DNA of 64,000 nucleotides from an uncultured Faecalibacterium sp. GTDB lineage: Bacteria > Bacillota > Clostridia > Oscillospirales > Ruminococcaceae. The stretch lies in NCBI GenBank assembly GCA_934511465.1, contig CAKSWG010000009.1, positions 1 through 64,000 of the forward strand. The letters run 5' to 3'. Below the pieces are notes generated by a model, which saw only the letters and a program-made list of their open reading frames with translations, had not been told where the DNA came from and made no database searches. This document shows, one piece after another, positions 1-7,712 of this stretch. The position numbers and the translations under genes were made by a program. Positions within the stretch are counted from its first letter, which is position 1; every line of letters starts with the position of its first letter.

Positions 1-62
1 GTAAAATGATTTTCTCCATAAGGGCAATCAAGTTCGCACAATGATAACTTGATTTCAAAGCA

Positions 63-101
63 AAAGGCAGGATACCATCGCCACGATGATACCCTGCCTT
101 T
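63..101. terminator. Stem-loop, possible end of an upstream transcript
   Basis: AAAGGCAGG (63-71) is the exact reverse complement of CCTGCCTTT (93-101), and the segment between them is also partly self-complementary. No clear T-run follows on either strand, so the terminator role is uncertain. It may close a transcript entering from the left of the window. Confidence 0.35.
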
Positions 102-145
102 GCTCGTTTACTGTTCCGAGTAGTCCTTTCTCAGAACCTCTTGCA

Positions 146-195
146 AACAAAAAACGTACCCGAACCCTTTTTCGTAAAGAATCGGGTTCGAGTAC
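146..195 (-). terminator. Rho-independent terminator of the tRNA-Val gene
   Basis: Read leftward from the tRNA, GTACTCGAACCC (195-184) pairs with GGGTTCGGGTAC (167-156), a 12-bp stem with a single G-U pair. A G and a run of T follow at 155-150. It starts nine bases after the CCA end of the tRNA, so it should end a monocistronic tRNA transcript. Confidence 0.8.
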
Positions 196-203
196 GAACT
201 GTA

Positions 204-280
204 TGGTGGAGAATTAGGGACTCGAACCCCAGACCCCCTGCGTGTGATGCAGGTGCTCTAACCAGCTGAGCTAATCCTCC
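204..280 (-). tRNA. tRNA-Val (anticodon CAC)
   Basis: The minus strand folds as a complete 77-nt cloverleaf with an encoded CCA end. The acceptor arms GGAGGAT/ATTCTCC pair with one G-U. The anticodon stem CCTGC/GCAGG encloses the loop ATCACAC, giving anticodon CAC, which reads GUG (valine). The T-loop region GGTTCGAGTCC is present. A terminator follows at once. Confidence 0.93.
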
Positions 281-453
281 ATATTGGGGCGTTCCGAATT
301 GGAACGTGATTATTATAGCATGGTGTTTGCCAAATTGCAAGCCCTAATTTGAAAAAAATCACACTTTTTCTTTTTATCCACCGGTTGCTCTTGCGGGCAA
401 AATCGTGTATACTGGGTCCAGAAGCTTCCCAACCGGGAAAAGAGGTATTAAAA

Positions 454-627
454 ATGCTGACAATTCGTGGAATTATTACGCTGATCGTTCTGGTGGTGCT
501 GTTTGCGCTGGCCGTTGTGTGGATCTCCAAGCAGGGCGGCTGGAAGGGTGAAGGCTGCGGCGGCAACTGTGCTTCCTGCCACAGCCGCTGCGAAAATCCG
601 GAGCCGGACCAGAACAAAAAACAGTAA
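454..627 (+). CDS. FeoB-associated Cys-rich membrane protein-like peptide
   Basis: This is a 57-residue peptide with one N-terminal membrane helix (residues about 5-24, rich in Ile, Val and Leu) followed by a short cytoplasmic or exposed tail with four cysteines in CGGNCASCHSRC. The layout matches the FeoB-associated Cys-rich membrane proteins found next to ferrous iron transporters. No feoB lies in the window, so the iron role is only by resemblance. An upstream ATG in frame at 349 exists, but AAGAGG just before 454 supports the shorter form. A strong terminator follows. Confidence 0.6.
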   Translation: MLTIRGIITLIVLVVLFALAVVWISKQGGWKGEGCGGNCASCHSRCENPEPDQNKKQ

Positions 628-674
628 ACCTTCAAAGGGGCTGCAAAATAGCTCTTTGAAAAAATCATGCACAA

Positions 675-730
675 AACCCGGAACCTTTTCTCGGCCAAAA
701 CGGCTCAAAAAGGGTTCCGGGTTTCTGATT
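675..730 (+). terminator. Rho-independent terminator after the Cys-rich peptide gene
   Basis: AACCCGGAACC (675-685) is perfectly complementary to GGTTCCGGGTT (713-723), with an AT-rich tail containing TTT and TTTT runs. The intervening loop is long (27 nt) and has a smaller internal hairpin. Confidence 0.75.
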
Positions 731-803
731 TTACGCTATTTCTTTGTGAAAGTTGCTATCGCATTTTTATTTTGCAGCAGCCCCTTTGTGTTTTACAAAA
801 AAA

Positions 804-1736
804 TTACTTTACAATGATATTCCGGCTGATCTTACCGCAGGTATAGTTGCCGCCGATCTCCGCCGTCTGCACATAGGTGCCCGGCCGGGTGGGCAGTTCG
901 CTTGTTTTTTCGCCGAACAGCCCTTTCTTTTTATAGGTATAGCGGATCTTATCGGTAGGCACCACCTGACCATCCACTTCCAGAACAGCGGCAGCGTCAA
1001 AGCTTTGCAGCTCTTCCGCGGTCATGGCCGCGTCGGCCTGCTGTGCCCAGTACATCCGCACGCCTTCCGACTTCGGCTTGATCTTGAACACAGCAAAGCC
1101 CGCAGTGTTCATATCGCCGCTTTCCAGTGCCAGCGCACCTGCAACGTAGCTGCCGGAATCCACCGGCTGCTCGTCCAGATAGATGCGGCTGAATGCGCCC
1201 TCCGGCAGATACTTCCGGATAAGGTCCAGCGCCAAACGCATGCCATTGGACACCTGATCGATCTGCGGCACATAGAAATGCAGCACGTCCATCACCGAAA
1301 CGGCTTCGTCCGCCACACGCAGCAGCACATCCACATCGTTGCCATCGATCAGCTGCTTGAGGTATTCGTAAACATTGAACTCGGCCGGCTGTTCCGGCGT
1401 CTGGGACATCTTTCTGGGCAGCGGGATCATCTTGAGCAGCATCCGCAGCTTGTCCGAGATCATCAGGGTCACATAGCCCTTTGCTTCACCGCCGGTGCCG
1501 ATCACCACGCCGATGTACTGGGTATTCTCGGGGTTGGTCTGCACCTCCAGCTTATAGTCCGAGCCGTAAACAAGGTTTCCGGTGGCCTTGAGCCGGATGG
1601 AGACCATGCCGTTCTGCTGCTCGACTACCGCCGTTTCGGCGGGCTGGGCGGCAGCTGCCGCAAACGCCGGCGCTGCTGCTGTGCTGAGCATGAACGCAGC
1701 TGCCAGCACAAAGGATATCAATCGTTTGGCCTTCAT
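804..1736 (-). CDS. Secreted protein of unknown function
   Basis: The product is 310 residues long and begins with a classical Sec signal peptide: MKAKR, then a hydrophobic stretch ending in AFA at about residue 26. The mature part has no cysteine-rich or catalytic motif I recognise. It is mixed alpha/beta, and its C-terminal 45 residues (ELPTRPGTYVQTAEIGGNYT and after) resemble the MBG/Ig-like repeats of Firmicute surface proteins. No LPxTG or SLH anchor is present, so it is probably released or loosely associated. The start at 1736 is chosen over the in-frame ATG at 1784 because AGGAGG lies just upstream and the signal peptide begins there. Confidence 0.6.
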   Translation of the reverse strand: MKAKRLISFVLAAAFMLSTAAAPAFAAAAAQPAETAVVEQQNGMVSIRLKATGNLVYGSDYKLEVQTNPENTQYIGVVIGTGGEAKGYVTLMISDKLRMLLKMIPLPRKMSQTPEQPAEFNVYEYLKQLIDGNDVDVLLRVADEAVSVMDVLHFYVPQIDQVSNGMRLALDLIRKYLPEGAFSRIYLDEQPVDSGSYVAGALALESGDMNTAGFAVFKIKPKSEGVRMYWAQQADAAMTAEELQSFDAAAVLEVDGQVVPTDKIRYTYKKKGLFGEKTSELPTRPGTYVQTAEIGGNYTCGKISRNIIVK

Positions 1737-1894
1737 ATCTGAGACCTCCTGTCTTGCAACATTGGCCAGCCGTGCGCTGTGCACGCTGGAAAGGGCCGGG
1801 CATCTCTGCCTGCCCTGTTATACCCCGATTTTACCGCAAAACGCAGGTTTGGTCAATAACGGGATTCAAGCAACTCAATCTTTTTATATTTTTA

Positions 1895-1926
1895 CAAAAA
1901 CGGCCCGCCGTTCTCCGGCAGGCCCA
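1895..1926 (-). terminator. Rho-independent terminator of the gntR gene
   Basis: Read leftward, GGCCTGCCG (1924-1916) and CGGCGGGCC (1910-1902) form a 9-bp stem with one G-U and a 5-nt loop, followed by GTTTTTGT. It begins seven bases after the stop codon. Confidence 0.75.
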
Positions 1927-1930
1927 AATG

Positions 1931-2605
1931 TTATTCATCGATAAAATATTCCGGGTGGATGCTGCGCGCCTGCGCCACCGACTGTTTATACCGGCTCAGG
2001 TGGCTTTCCAGTGCTTCGCCCACATCGTCCGGACTGCCGTGCAGCAGCGCTTCCAGAATGGCCGTGTGCGAGGAACACACCGACTTGTTCTCCTCGGTCT
2101 GCAAGCTGAACTTGCGGATGCGCTCCACATGCTGCAAGCTGGAAAGCATGTGGTCGTAGTGGGCTTCCATGCCGCACAGCTCAAAGGATTTGCGGTGGAA
2201 GGCGTTATCCAGCTCCAGCAGGCGGGTGGGGCGGCCGGGCTGGTCCACATCCGCTTCCAGCACACGGTAGGCCTCAATGTTCTGGCGGTACTCCGCCTCC
2301 TGCTGCGGTGTCACATGGCCGCGCAGACGATTCAAAATTTCTTTTTCCAATGTAAAGCGGGCAAACTGCTCCATCTCCATCAGTTTCAGGTTGATTGGTG
2401 ACACATGGGTGCCGCTCTGGGGCTTGATATCTACCATGCGGGCCAAGTTGAGCATAAGCAGTGCTTCGCGCATGGGCGTGCGGCTGATGCCAAGTTCTTC
2501 GGCCAGCTCCCGGTCATTCAGCGGGTCGCCGGGCTTGAGCTCCATGGTAATGATCCGGCTGCGGATGGTCTGGTAGGCCGTTTCGCGCGCACTCAGTGAT
2601 GACAT
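1931..2605 (-). CDS. GntR-family (FadR/FCD type) transcriptional regulator
   Basis: The 224-residue protein has an N-terminal winged helix (about 5-70) containing DRELAEELGISRTPMREAL, the classical GntR recognition helix, and an all-helical C-terminal FCD ligand-binding domain (about 78-210). FCD regulators often control uronate and ketogluconate catabolism and bind palindromes centred on T-N-G-T/A-C-N-A type cores. Its promoter holds the palindrome ATATACTAGTATAT. A one-mismatch core copy overlaps the -10 of the aldolase/kdgK/kduI operon 2 kb away, so it is likely to repress both itself and that operon; the effector would then be a sugar acid of the pathway. The regulatory link is inference. 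Confidence 0.88.
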   Translation of the reverse strand: MSSLSARETAYQTIRSRIITMELKPGDPLNDRELAEELGISRTPMREALLMLNLARMVDIKPQSGTHVSPINLKLMEMEQFARFTLEKEILNRLRGHVTPQQEAEYRQNIEAYRVLEADVDQPGRPTRLLELDNAFHRKSFELCGMEAHYDHMLSSLQHVERIRKFSLQTEENKSVCSSHTAILEALLHGSPDDVGEALESHLSRYKQSVAQARSIHPEYFIDE

Positions 2606-2635
2606 ATACTCCCGCTCCCTTCAGGGTGAAGATTG

Positions 2636-2683
2636 ATATACTAGTATATAAATCATATTACCCAACTGCGGCACAGCTGTCAA
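2636..2683 (-). promoter_or_regulatory. gntR promoter with 14-bp palindromic operator
   Basis: On the minus strand TTGACA (2683-2678) and TAATAT (2660-2655) are separated by 17 bases. Just downstream, over the expected start of transcription, lies the perfect palindrome ATATACTAGTATAT (2636-2649). This is the usual layout for an autorepressed GntR gene. Confidence 0.75.
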
Positions 2684-2744
2684 GTGTGACGGCAGCTAAA
2701 AAATGCCAACATTTTTCTCTGTTTTGTCAGCGCCGGTGTTCTGG

Positions 2745-2782
2745 CAGCACAAAAGCCCTCCGGAGAGAGGGCTTTTGTGCTG
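2745..2782 (-). terminator. Long stem-loop terminator after the PAP2 gene
   Basis: CAGCACAAAAGCCCTC (2745-2760) pairs perfectly over 16 bp with 2767-2782, with a 6-nt loop. On the minus strand GAGGGCTTTTGTGC supplies a T-run within the 3' arm. It lies three bases after the PAP2 stop codon. Confidence 0.65.
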
Positions 2783-2785
2783 CGC

Positions 2786-3421
2786 TCAGCTTTTTGCCGG
2801 GCGGTACACCACCGGCACCCACACCGCGGCCACCGTCAGGCCGCACACCACATCGATGATGGAGTGCTGCTTTGTGAACACGGTGGCTGCGCAGATCAGC
2901 GCAGCCCACACCCATGCCAGCACCTGAAAGGCCGGACGGTCCTTTGCCAGCTTGCTGTGACTGAAAGCCAGCGCCATACAGGCCGAGCTCTGGCAGTGGA
3001 TGGATGGGCACACGTTCACCGAAGCGTCTGCCTTCCAGATCCGCTGTAGGATGCGCATGGCGATGTTGCTGCGGCCTATTTCGTCCACAGCCGGGCGGAG
3101 AGCCAGCCCATTGGGCAGCAGCATGTACACGATCAGGCAGAAGGTCATGCCCGAAAACATGGTCAGGCACAGCTTATCATAGCTTTTGGTGTCGCACCAC
3201 CACAGCAGCGCCGTCACACCGGCCAGCAGCACAAACCAGCTGCAATACGGAAAGACGAACCACTCGTTGAAGGGGATCAGATCATCCAGCGGAGCGTGGA
3301 TGATGTATTTGGGGTCTGTGATGGTAAAGTCCAGCCAGAAGAACCAGACAAGGTACACCACCCAGTACAGCTGAAACCACAGGTGCGGGCGGCACCGGCG
3401 GCGCAATTGCGCGAGATTCAT
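2786..3421 (-). CDS. PAP2-superfamily membrane phosphatase
   Basis: The product has 211 residues and about six membrane segments. The PAP2 active-site signatures are seen as PSIHCQSS (residues about 142-149, phosphatase motif C2 with the catalytic His) and KQHSIIDVVCG (motif C3, His...Asp). It resembles the PAP2_3 / inositolphosphotransferase-like group and probably dephosphorylates a lipid phosphate or undecaprenyl pyrophosphate at the membrane; the substrate is unknown. The start at 3421 is preceded by TAGGAGA. It is divergent from the HAD phosphatase gene, with overlapping -35 elements. Confidence 0.75.
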   Translation of the reverse strand: MNLAQLRRRCRPHLWFQLYWVVYLVWFFWLDFTITDPKYIIHAPLDDLIPFNEWFVFPYCSWFVLLAGVTALLWWCDTKSYDKLCLTMFSGMTFCLIVYMLLPNGLALRPAVDEIGRSNIAMRILQRIWKADASVNVCPSIHCQSSACMALAFSHSKLAKDRPAFQVLAWVWAALICAATVFTKQHSIIDVVCGLTVAAVWVPVVYRPAKS

Positions 3422-3457
3422 GGTATTTCTCCTATATTTTGAATGAATTGACGTGTT

Positions 3458-3507
3458 ATTATAGCACATTTCGTCCACTTGCGCAAATGCCGCCGCTGCG
3501 ATAAAAT
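3458..3507. promoter_or_regulatory. Divergent promoter pair sharing one palindromic -35
   Basis: The 8-bp palindrome TTGCGCAA (3479-3486) supplies -35 elements for both strands. Rightward: TTGCGC (3479-3484), 17 bases, TAAAAT (3502-3507) for the HAD gene. Leftward: TTGCGC (3486-3481), 17 bases, TATAAT (3463-3458) for the PAP2 gene. Two polymerases could not occupy both at once. Confidence 0.7.
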
Positions 3508-3557
3508 GGAAATGACCGCTCCGCGCCGGAGCATACCTATTTATAAAAGGAGCCATT

Positions 3558-4469
3558 ATGCTGCAATGTTTTCCCCCTGTCCGTCTGGCCGCACTGGATC
3601 TGGACGGTACCCTGCTGAACCGGAACAATGAGGTCACGCTTGCCACCCGTCAGGCCATTGCCCGTGCGGTGGAGCACGGCGTGGTGGTGGTACCCGCCAC
3701 CGGGCGTCCGCTGGCCAGCCTGCCGCCTGTGGTGGCAAAACTCCCCGGCATCCGCTATGCCATCACCTCCAACGGTGCCGCCGTATGGGACTTGGGCGAT
3801 GACCCCATGGGCGCCGTGCACAGCCGCTATGCCAATGCGGCCCAGCGCCATACCAGCGAACCCGTCTGCCTGCTGCGCCACCTGATGCCGGTGGAGGTAG
3901 CGCGGGAAGCCTTTGACCTGTTCCAGCAGTATGACGGCGAGCTGAGCGTATTCAGCAACGGCCTTGCCATCAAAACCCCGGAAGGCATTGCAAAGCTCAC
4001 CTCCCGCACCACCCACTTCCTTTCCACCGAGGCGCGGCAGAACCTGACCGACGGCCGCTTTACCGTCATTCCCGGCATCGAGAGCTGGATGGCCCGCCAC
4101 GCCCACGAGATCGAGAAGCTGTGCATGTTCTTTGACAGCACTGAAAAGACCTCCGCTGCCCTGCCGCGCTTTCAGGCCATTCCGGGTGCAGAGGTGGTGC
4201 AGGGTTCGCCGGACAACATCGAAGTGACCGCCGCCGGTGTGGACAAAGGCAGCGCCCTGCTGGCCCTTGCCGATCTGCTGGGCATCCAGCACGAGAACAC
4301 CCTTGCCGTGGGCGACAGCGAGAACGACCGCGCCATGCTGGAAAAGGCCGGCATTGCCGCTGTGATGGCAAACGGAATGCCCCAGATCAAAGCCATTGGC
4401 TCCATTGTAAGCGAGGCCGACTGCAACCACGACGGCGTTGCAGAGCTGTTCCGGAAGCTTGGCATCTGA
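3558..4469 (+). CDS. Cof-type HAD-IIB family sugar phosphatase
   Basis: The product has 303 residues, with HAD motif I LDLDGTLL (catalytic Asp pair) near residue 15, motif II around VPATGRP, the type IIB cap in the middle, motif III Lys in GVDKGSAL, and motif IV GDSENDRAML near residue 256. These cytosolic Mg-dependent enzymes dephosphorylate sugar phosphates, phospho-cofactors or similar metabolites; the substrate cannot be told from sequence. AAAGGAG precedes the ATG, and a terminator follows, so it is monocistronic. Confidence 0.85.
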   Translation: MLQCFPPVRLAALDLDGTLLNRNNEVTLATRQAIARAVEHGVVVVPATGRPLASLPPVVAKLPGIRYAITSNGAAVWDLGDDPMGAVHSRYANAAQRHTSEPVCLLRHLMPVEVAREAFDLFQQYDGELSVFSNGLAIKTPEGIAKLTSRTTHFLSTEARQNLTDGRFTVIPGIESWMARHAHEIEKLCMFFDSTEKTSAALPRFQAIPGAEVVQGSPDNIEVTAAGVDKGSALLALADLLGIQHENTLAVGDSENDRAMLEKAGIAAVMANGMPQIKAIGSIVSEADCNHDGVAELFRKLGI

Positions 4470-4484
4470 GCCAAGTGGGGGCAA

Positions 4485-4518
4485 AACGGCCCTGATTTTC
4501 AGGCCGTTCGTCATTTTT
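4485..4518 (+). terminator. Rho-independent terminator of the HAD phosphatase gene
   Basis: AACGGCC (4485-4491) pairs with GGCCGTT (4502-4508), extended inward by CTG/CAG, and is followed by CGTCATTTTTGT. Confidence 0.65.
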
Positions 4519-4565
4519 GTGCAATGTATACAAGCTCTTATGCAAAACATTGTGCTTGTTGAGCA

Positions 4566-4601
4566 TTACCAAACTCGTTTCCGTTGTTTATACTAATATT
4601 A
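4566..4601 (+). promoter_or_regulatory. Promoter of the KDPG/uronate operon with GntR-like operator
   Basis: TTACCA (4566-4571) and TATACT (4589-4594) are 17 bases apart. Over the -10 lies TTATACTAATATTA (4588-4601), whose ATACTAATAT core differs by one base from the ATACTAGTAT core in the gntR promoter. A leader of about 80 nt follows before the aldolase ATG. Confidence 0.65.
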
Positions 4602-4681
4602 AGAGCGCACAGTGGGTGCACCATGCCCAAACGGCAGCCCACGCGCACCAGAGAGTTCAAATTAAAAAGGAGAAATGCGTT

Positions 4682-5644
4682 ATGAATCCCATCGTAGAAA
4701 AGGTCTATCAGATCGGCATTATCCCTGTTATCGCTTTTAACAGCGTTGATGAAGCCCTGCCTCTGTGCAAGGCTCTGGCTGACGGCGGTCTGCCCGCAGC
4801 CGAGGTCACCTTCCGCACCGCATGTGCTGAGGAGTGCATCCGCAAGATCCACGAGGAAATGCCCGAGATGCTGCTGGGCGCCGGCACTGTGCTGACCACC
4901 GAGCAGGCTGACCGTGCAATGGCAGCCGGTGCTTCCTTCATCGTTGCCCCCGGCTTTGACCCCGAAGTGTGCAAGCACGTCATCGACAAGGGCGGCATCA
5001 TGATGCCCGGCACCTGCTCTGCTGGCGAGATGCAGCAGGCTATGAACATGGGCTGCGAGGCCCTGAAGTTCTTCCCCGCTGAGGCCAACGGCGGCGTCGG
5101 CATGCTGAAGAACATCGGCGCTGCCCTGAAGAGCGCACGCTGGATGTGCACCGGCGGCGTGAATGCCAAGAACGTGAACGATTATCTGGGCTACGACCAG
5201 ATCTTTGCCGTGGGCGGCACCTGGATGTGCAAGAGCGACGTCATCAAGGCTGGCGACTGGGCAAAGATCACCGCACAGAGCAAGGAAGCTGTTGACACCA
5301 TGCTGGGCCTGAAGCTGATGCACGTTGGCATCAACACCGGCAACGAGGAAGAGGCCATGAAGGTGGCAAACCTGATCGGCAGCCTGCTGAACATGAAGGT
5401 CGCTCCCGGCAACTCCAGCATCTTTGTGGGCAACAAGGAGTTCGAGATCATGAAGAAGCCGGGCCGCGGCACCAACGGCCACATCGCCATCGGCTGCAAC
5501 AACGTGGACCGCGCCATCTATCACCTGTCTCAGCGCGGTGCCAAGTTCGATCTGGACAGCAAGGTCGTGAAGAACGGCAAGACCATCGCCTGCTACTTTG
5601 CAGACGAGATCGGCGGCTTCGCATTCCATCTGGTCCAGGCCTGA
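4682..5644 (+). CDS. KDPG/KHG aldolase fused to a C-terminal VOC (glyoxalase-fold) domain
   Basis: The product has 320 residues. Residues 1 to about 205 are a complete KDPG/4-hydroxy-2-oxoglutarate aldolase: AEVTFRT with the catalytic Glu/Arg region, GAGTVLT, and the Schiff-base lysine in ALKFFPAE. It cleaves 2-keto-3-deoxy-6-phosphogluconate to pyruvate and glyceraldehyde 3-phosphate. Residues about 212-320 form a VOC-fold domain (KLMHVGINT..., GHIAIG, GGFAFHL). A typical Eda ends near residue 210, so the tail is extra. AAAGGAG precedes the ATG. Codon use is strongly biased, as in highly expressed genes. It is the first gene of the uronate operon; kdgK, which makes its substrate, follows. 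Confidence 0.88.
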   Translation: MNPIVEKVYQIGIIPVIAFNSVDEALPLCKALADGGLPAAEVTFRTACAEECIRKIHEEMPEMLLGAGTVLTTEQADRAMAAGASFIVAPGFDPEVCKHVIDKGGIMMPGTCSAGEMQQAMNMGCEALKFFPAEANGGVGMLKNIGAALKSARWMCTGGVNAKNVNDYLGYDQIFAVGGTWMCKSDVIKAGDWAKITAQSKEAVDTMLGLKLMHVGINTGNEEEAMKVANLIGSLLNMKVAPGNSSIFVGNKEFEIMKKPGRGTNGHIAIGCNNVDRAIYHLSQRGAKFDLDSKVVKNGKTIACYFADEIGGFAFHLVQA

Positions 5645-5671
5645 GCTCCGGCTCCCCTATCCGTGAAAACC

Positions 5672-5699
5672 CTGCTGCGCCGGGGATGCCCCGCAGCAG
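5672..5699 (+). repeat. Intercistronic stem-loop
   Basis: CTGCTGCG (5672-5679) and CGCAGCAG (5692-5699) pair around an inner GGGG/CCCC arm. No T-run follows, so it is more likely an mRNA-stability or processing hairpin between the aldolase and kdgK messages than a terminator. Confidence 0.45.
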
Positions 5700-5737
5700 A
5701 AGGTCATAAACACCTGTAAATAAAAGGAGAATACCCA

Positions 5738-6763
5738 ATGAAAGTTGTTACTTTTGGCGAACTGATGGTCCGTCTGCAGCCGTTCAACTACGAGCGTTTC
5801 GTTCAGGCTAACAGCCTGGAGTTCACCTTCGGCGGCGGCGAGGCAAACGTTGCTGTTTCTCTGGCCAACTACGGTCTGGACGCAGCCTTCGTCACCAAGC
5901 TCCCCGCACACGCAATCGGTCAGGCCGCTGTCAACAGCCTGCGCCGCTATGGCGTTGACACCAGCATGATCACCCGCGGCGGCGATCGCGTTGGCATCTA
6001 CTACAACGAGAAGGGTGCTTCTCAGCGTGGTTCCGTCTGCATCTACGACCGTGCCAACAGTGCCATCCAGCTGGCTCAGCCCTCCGACTTTGATTGGGAT
6101 AAGATCTTCGAGGGCGTGGACTGGTTCCACTTCACCGGCATCACCCCGGCTCTGGGCGAGAACGTCGTCGAGATCTGCCGCGAGGCCTGCAAGGCTGCTA
6201 AGGCACACGGCGTGAAGATCAGCTGCGACCTGAACTACCGCGGCAAGCTGTGGACCCGTGAGCAGGCCCGCGCTGCCATGACCGACCTGTGCCAGTATGT
6301 TGACGTCTGCATCTCCAACGAGGAGGACGCAAAGGACGTGTTCGGCATCGAGGCCGAGGCTACCGATATCTACGGCGGCAAGCTGAATGCTGAGGGCTAC
6401 AAGAGCGTTGCCAAGCAGCTGGCTGACAAGTTCCACTTCGAGAAGGTCGCTATCACCCTGCGTGAGAGCCACAGCGCATTCGACAACGGCTGGAGCGCTA
6501 TGCTGTACGATGTTGCTTCCAACGAGTACTGCTTCTCCAAGAAGTACGACCTGCACATCATCGACCGCGTTGGCGGCGGTGACTCCTTCGGCGGCGGCCT
6601 GATCTACAGCCTGCTGACCGGCAAGAGCACTCAGGAGGCTGTGGAGTTCGCAGTTGCAGCTTCCGCTCTGAAGCACTCCATCGAGGGCGACTACAACATG
6701 ATGACCGTGTCCGAGGTCGAGAAGCTGGCCGGCGGCGACGGTTCCGGCCGTATCCAGCGCTAA
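5738..6763 (+). CDS. kdgK: 2-keto-3-deoxygluconate kinase (PfkB family)
   Basis: The product has 341 residues and carries the PfkB signatures: N-terminal GELMVRL and FGGGEANVAV for sugar binding, and the C-terminal DRVGGGDSFGGG (residues about 275-286), in which the Asp is the catalytic base. The classical GAGD is GGGD here, and this still fits the family. It phosphorylates 2-keto-3-deoxy-D-gluconate to KDPG, the substrate of the aldolase encoded just upstream. AAAGGAG lies 10 bases before the ATG; codon use is highly biased like that of the aldolase. kduI follows 19 bases later. Confidence 0.9.
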   Translation: MKVVTFGELMVRLQPFNYERFVQANSLEFTFGGGEANVAVSLANYGLDAAFVTKLPAHAIGQAAVNSLRRYGVDTSMITRGGDRVGIYYNEKGASQRGSVCIYDRANSAIQLAQPSDFDWDKIFEGVDWFHFTGITPALGENVVEICREACKAAKAHGVKISCDLNYRGKLWTREQARAAMTDLCQYVDVCISNEEDAKDVFGIEAEATDIYGGKLNAEGYKSVAKQLADKFHFEKVAITLRESHSAFDNGWSAMLYDVASNEYCFSKKYDLHIIDRVGGGDSFGGGLIYSLLTGKSTQEAVEFAVAASALKHSIEGDYNMMTVSEVEKLAGGDGSGRIQR

Positions 6764-6782
6764 GAGCAGGAAGGAGTCCACA

Positions 6783-7631
6783 ATGGATATCCGTTACTCC
6801 TGCAACCAGAAGGATTTCAAGCGCTATACCACCGAGGAAATGCGGGACGAAATGCTCATCACCGGCCTGTACAAGGCAGATGAGGTCGTTGCCGTGTACA
6901 GCCATGTGGACCGCATGGTCACGCTGGGCTGCATGCCGGTGCACGAGACCGTGTCCATCGATAAGGGCATCGACGTGTGGGCAAACTTCGGCACCCACTA
7001 CTTTCTGGAGCGCCGCGAGATCGGCATGTTCAACATCGGCAAGGATTCCACCGGCATCGTGGTGGCCGACGGCGTGAAGTACGAGCTGGGCTATAAGGAC
7101 TGCCTGTACATCACCAAGGGCACCAAGGAAGTCACCTTTGCTTCCGCCGACCCGGAGCATCCCGCCAAGTTCTACATGGTATCCGCTCCCGCACACTGCT
7201 CTTACGAGACCCGTCTGATCAAGATGGCTGATGCAAATCACCGTCCTCTGGGCAGCGTTGAGACCTGCAACAAGCGCACCATCAATCAGTTCATCCACCC
7301 GGATGTGCTGAAGACCTGTCAGCTGAGCATGGGTATGACCGAACTGGACGCTGGTTCCAACTGGAACACGATGCCCAGCCACACCCACGAGCGGCGCATG
7401 GAAATTTATACCTACTTTGAACTGCCCGAGGGGCAGGTGGTGTTCCACATGTGCGGCGAGCCTACCCAGACCCGCCACATCGTGATGCACAACGAGGATG
7501 CTGTGATCAGCCCCTCGTGGAGCATCCACAGCGGCGTAGGCACCTCAAACTATACGTTTATCTGGGCAATGGGCGGCGAGAACATGGAGTTTGACGACAT
7601 GGACAACATCGCCACCACAGACCTGCGCTAA
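6783..7631 (+). CDS. kduI: 5-keto-4-deoxyuronate isomerase
   Basis: The product has 282 residues, the usual KduI length, and a bicupin fold. The Zn ligands are visible as PSHTHERRMEIY (His-x-His...Glu) and SWSIHSG (His). The enzyme interconverts 5-keto-4-deoxyuronate and 2,5-diketo-3-deoxygluconate in the breakdown of unsaturated uronates released from pectin or glycosaminoglycans. It sits between kdgK and kduD, the gene for the next enzyme. AGGAAGGAG precedes the ATG. A terminator directly follows, so kduD is either read through or separately transcribed. Confidence 0.93.
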   Translation: MDIRYSCNQKDFKRYTTEEMRDEMLITGLYKADEVVAVYSHVDRMVTLGCMPVHETVSIDKGIDVWANFGTHYFLERREIGMFNIGKDSTGIVVADGVKYELGYKDCLYITKGTKEVTFASADPEHPAKFYMVSAPAHCSYETRLIKMADANHRPLGSVETCNKRTINQFIHPDVLKTCQLSMGMTELDAGSNWNTMPSHTHERRMEIYTYFELPEGQVVFHMCGEPTQTRHIVMHNEDAVISPSWSIHSGVGTSNYTFIWAMGGENMEFDDMDNIATTDLR

Positions 7632-7643
7632 AAAGCACCATAC

Positions 7644-7681
7644 AAAAGCCCCGTACCGGGTACACCGGTACGGGGCTTTTT
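7644..7681 (+). terminator. Intra-operon terminator between kduI and kduD
   Basis: AAAAGCCCCGTACCGG and its complement form a stem of about 15 bp ending in GGGGCTTTTT. Because kduD follows on the same strand with only 31 bases left and no clear promoter, it probably lowers kduD expression relative to kduI. Confidence 0.75.
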
Positions 7682-7712
7682 GCTAAAAATTTAACTTGAT
7701 AAGGAGAAAATC

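Noticed and set aside
131..698. Several small frames around the tRNA and the Cys-rich peptide gene
   Set aside because: They overlap the tRNA, its terminator or the supported peptide gene in other frames and lack ribosome sites.
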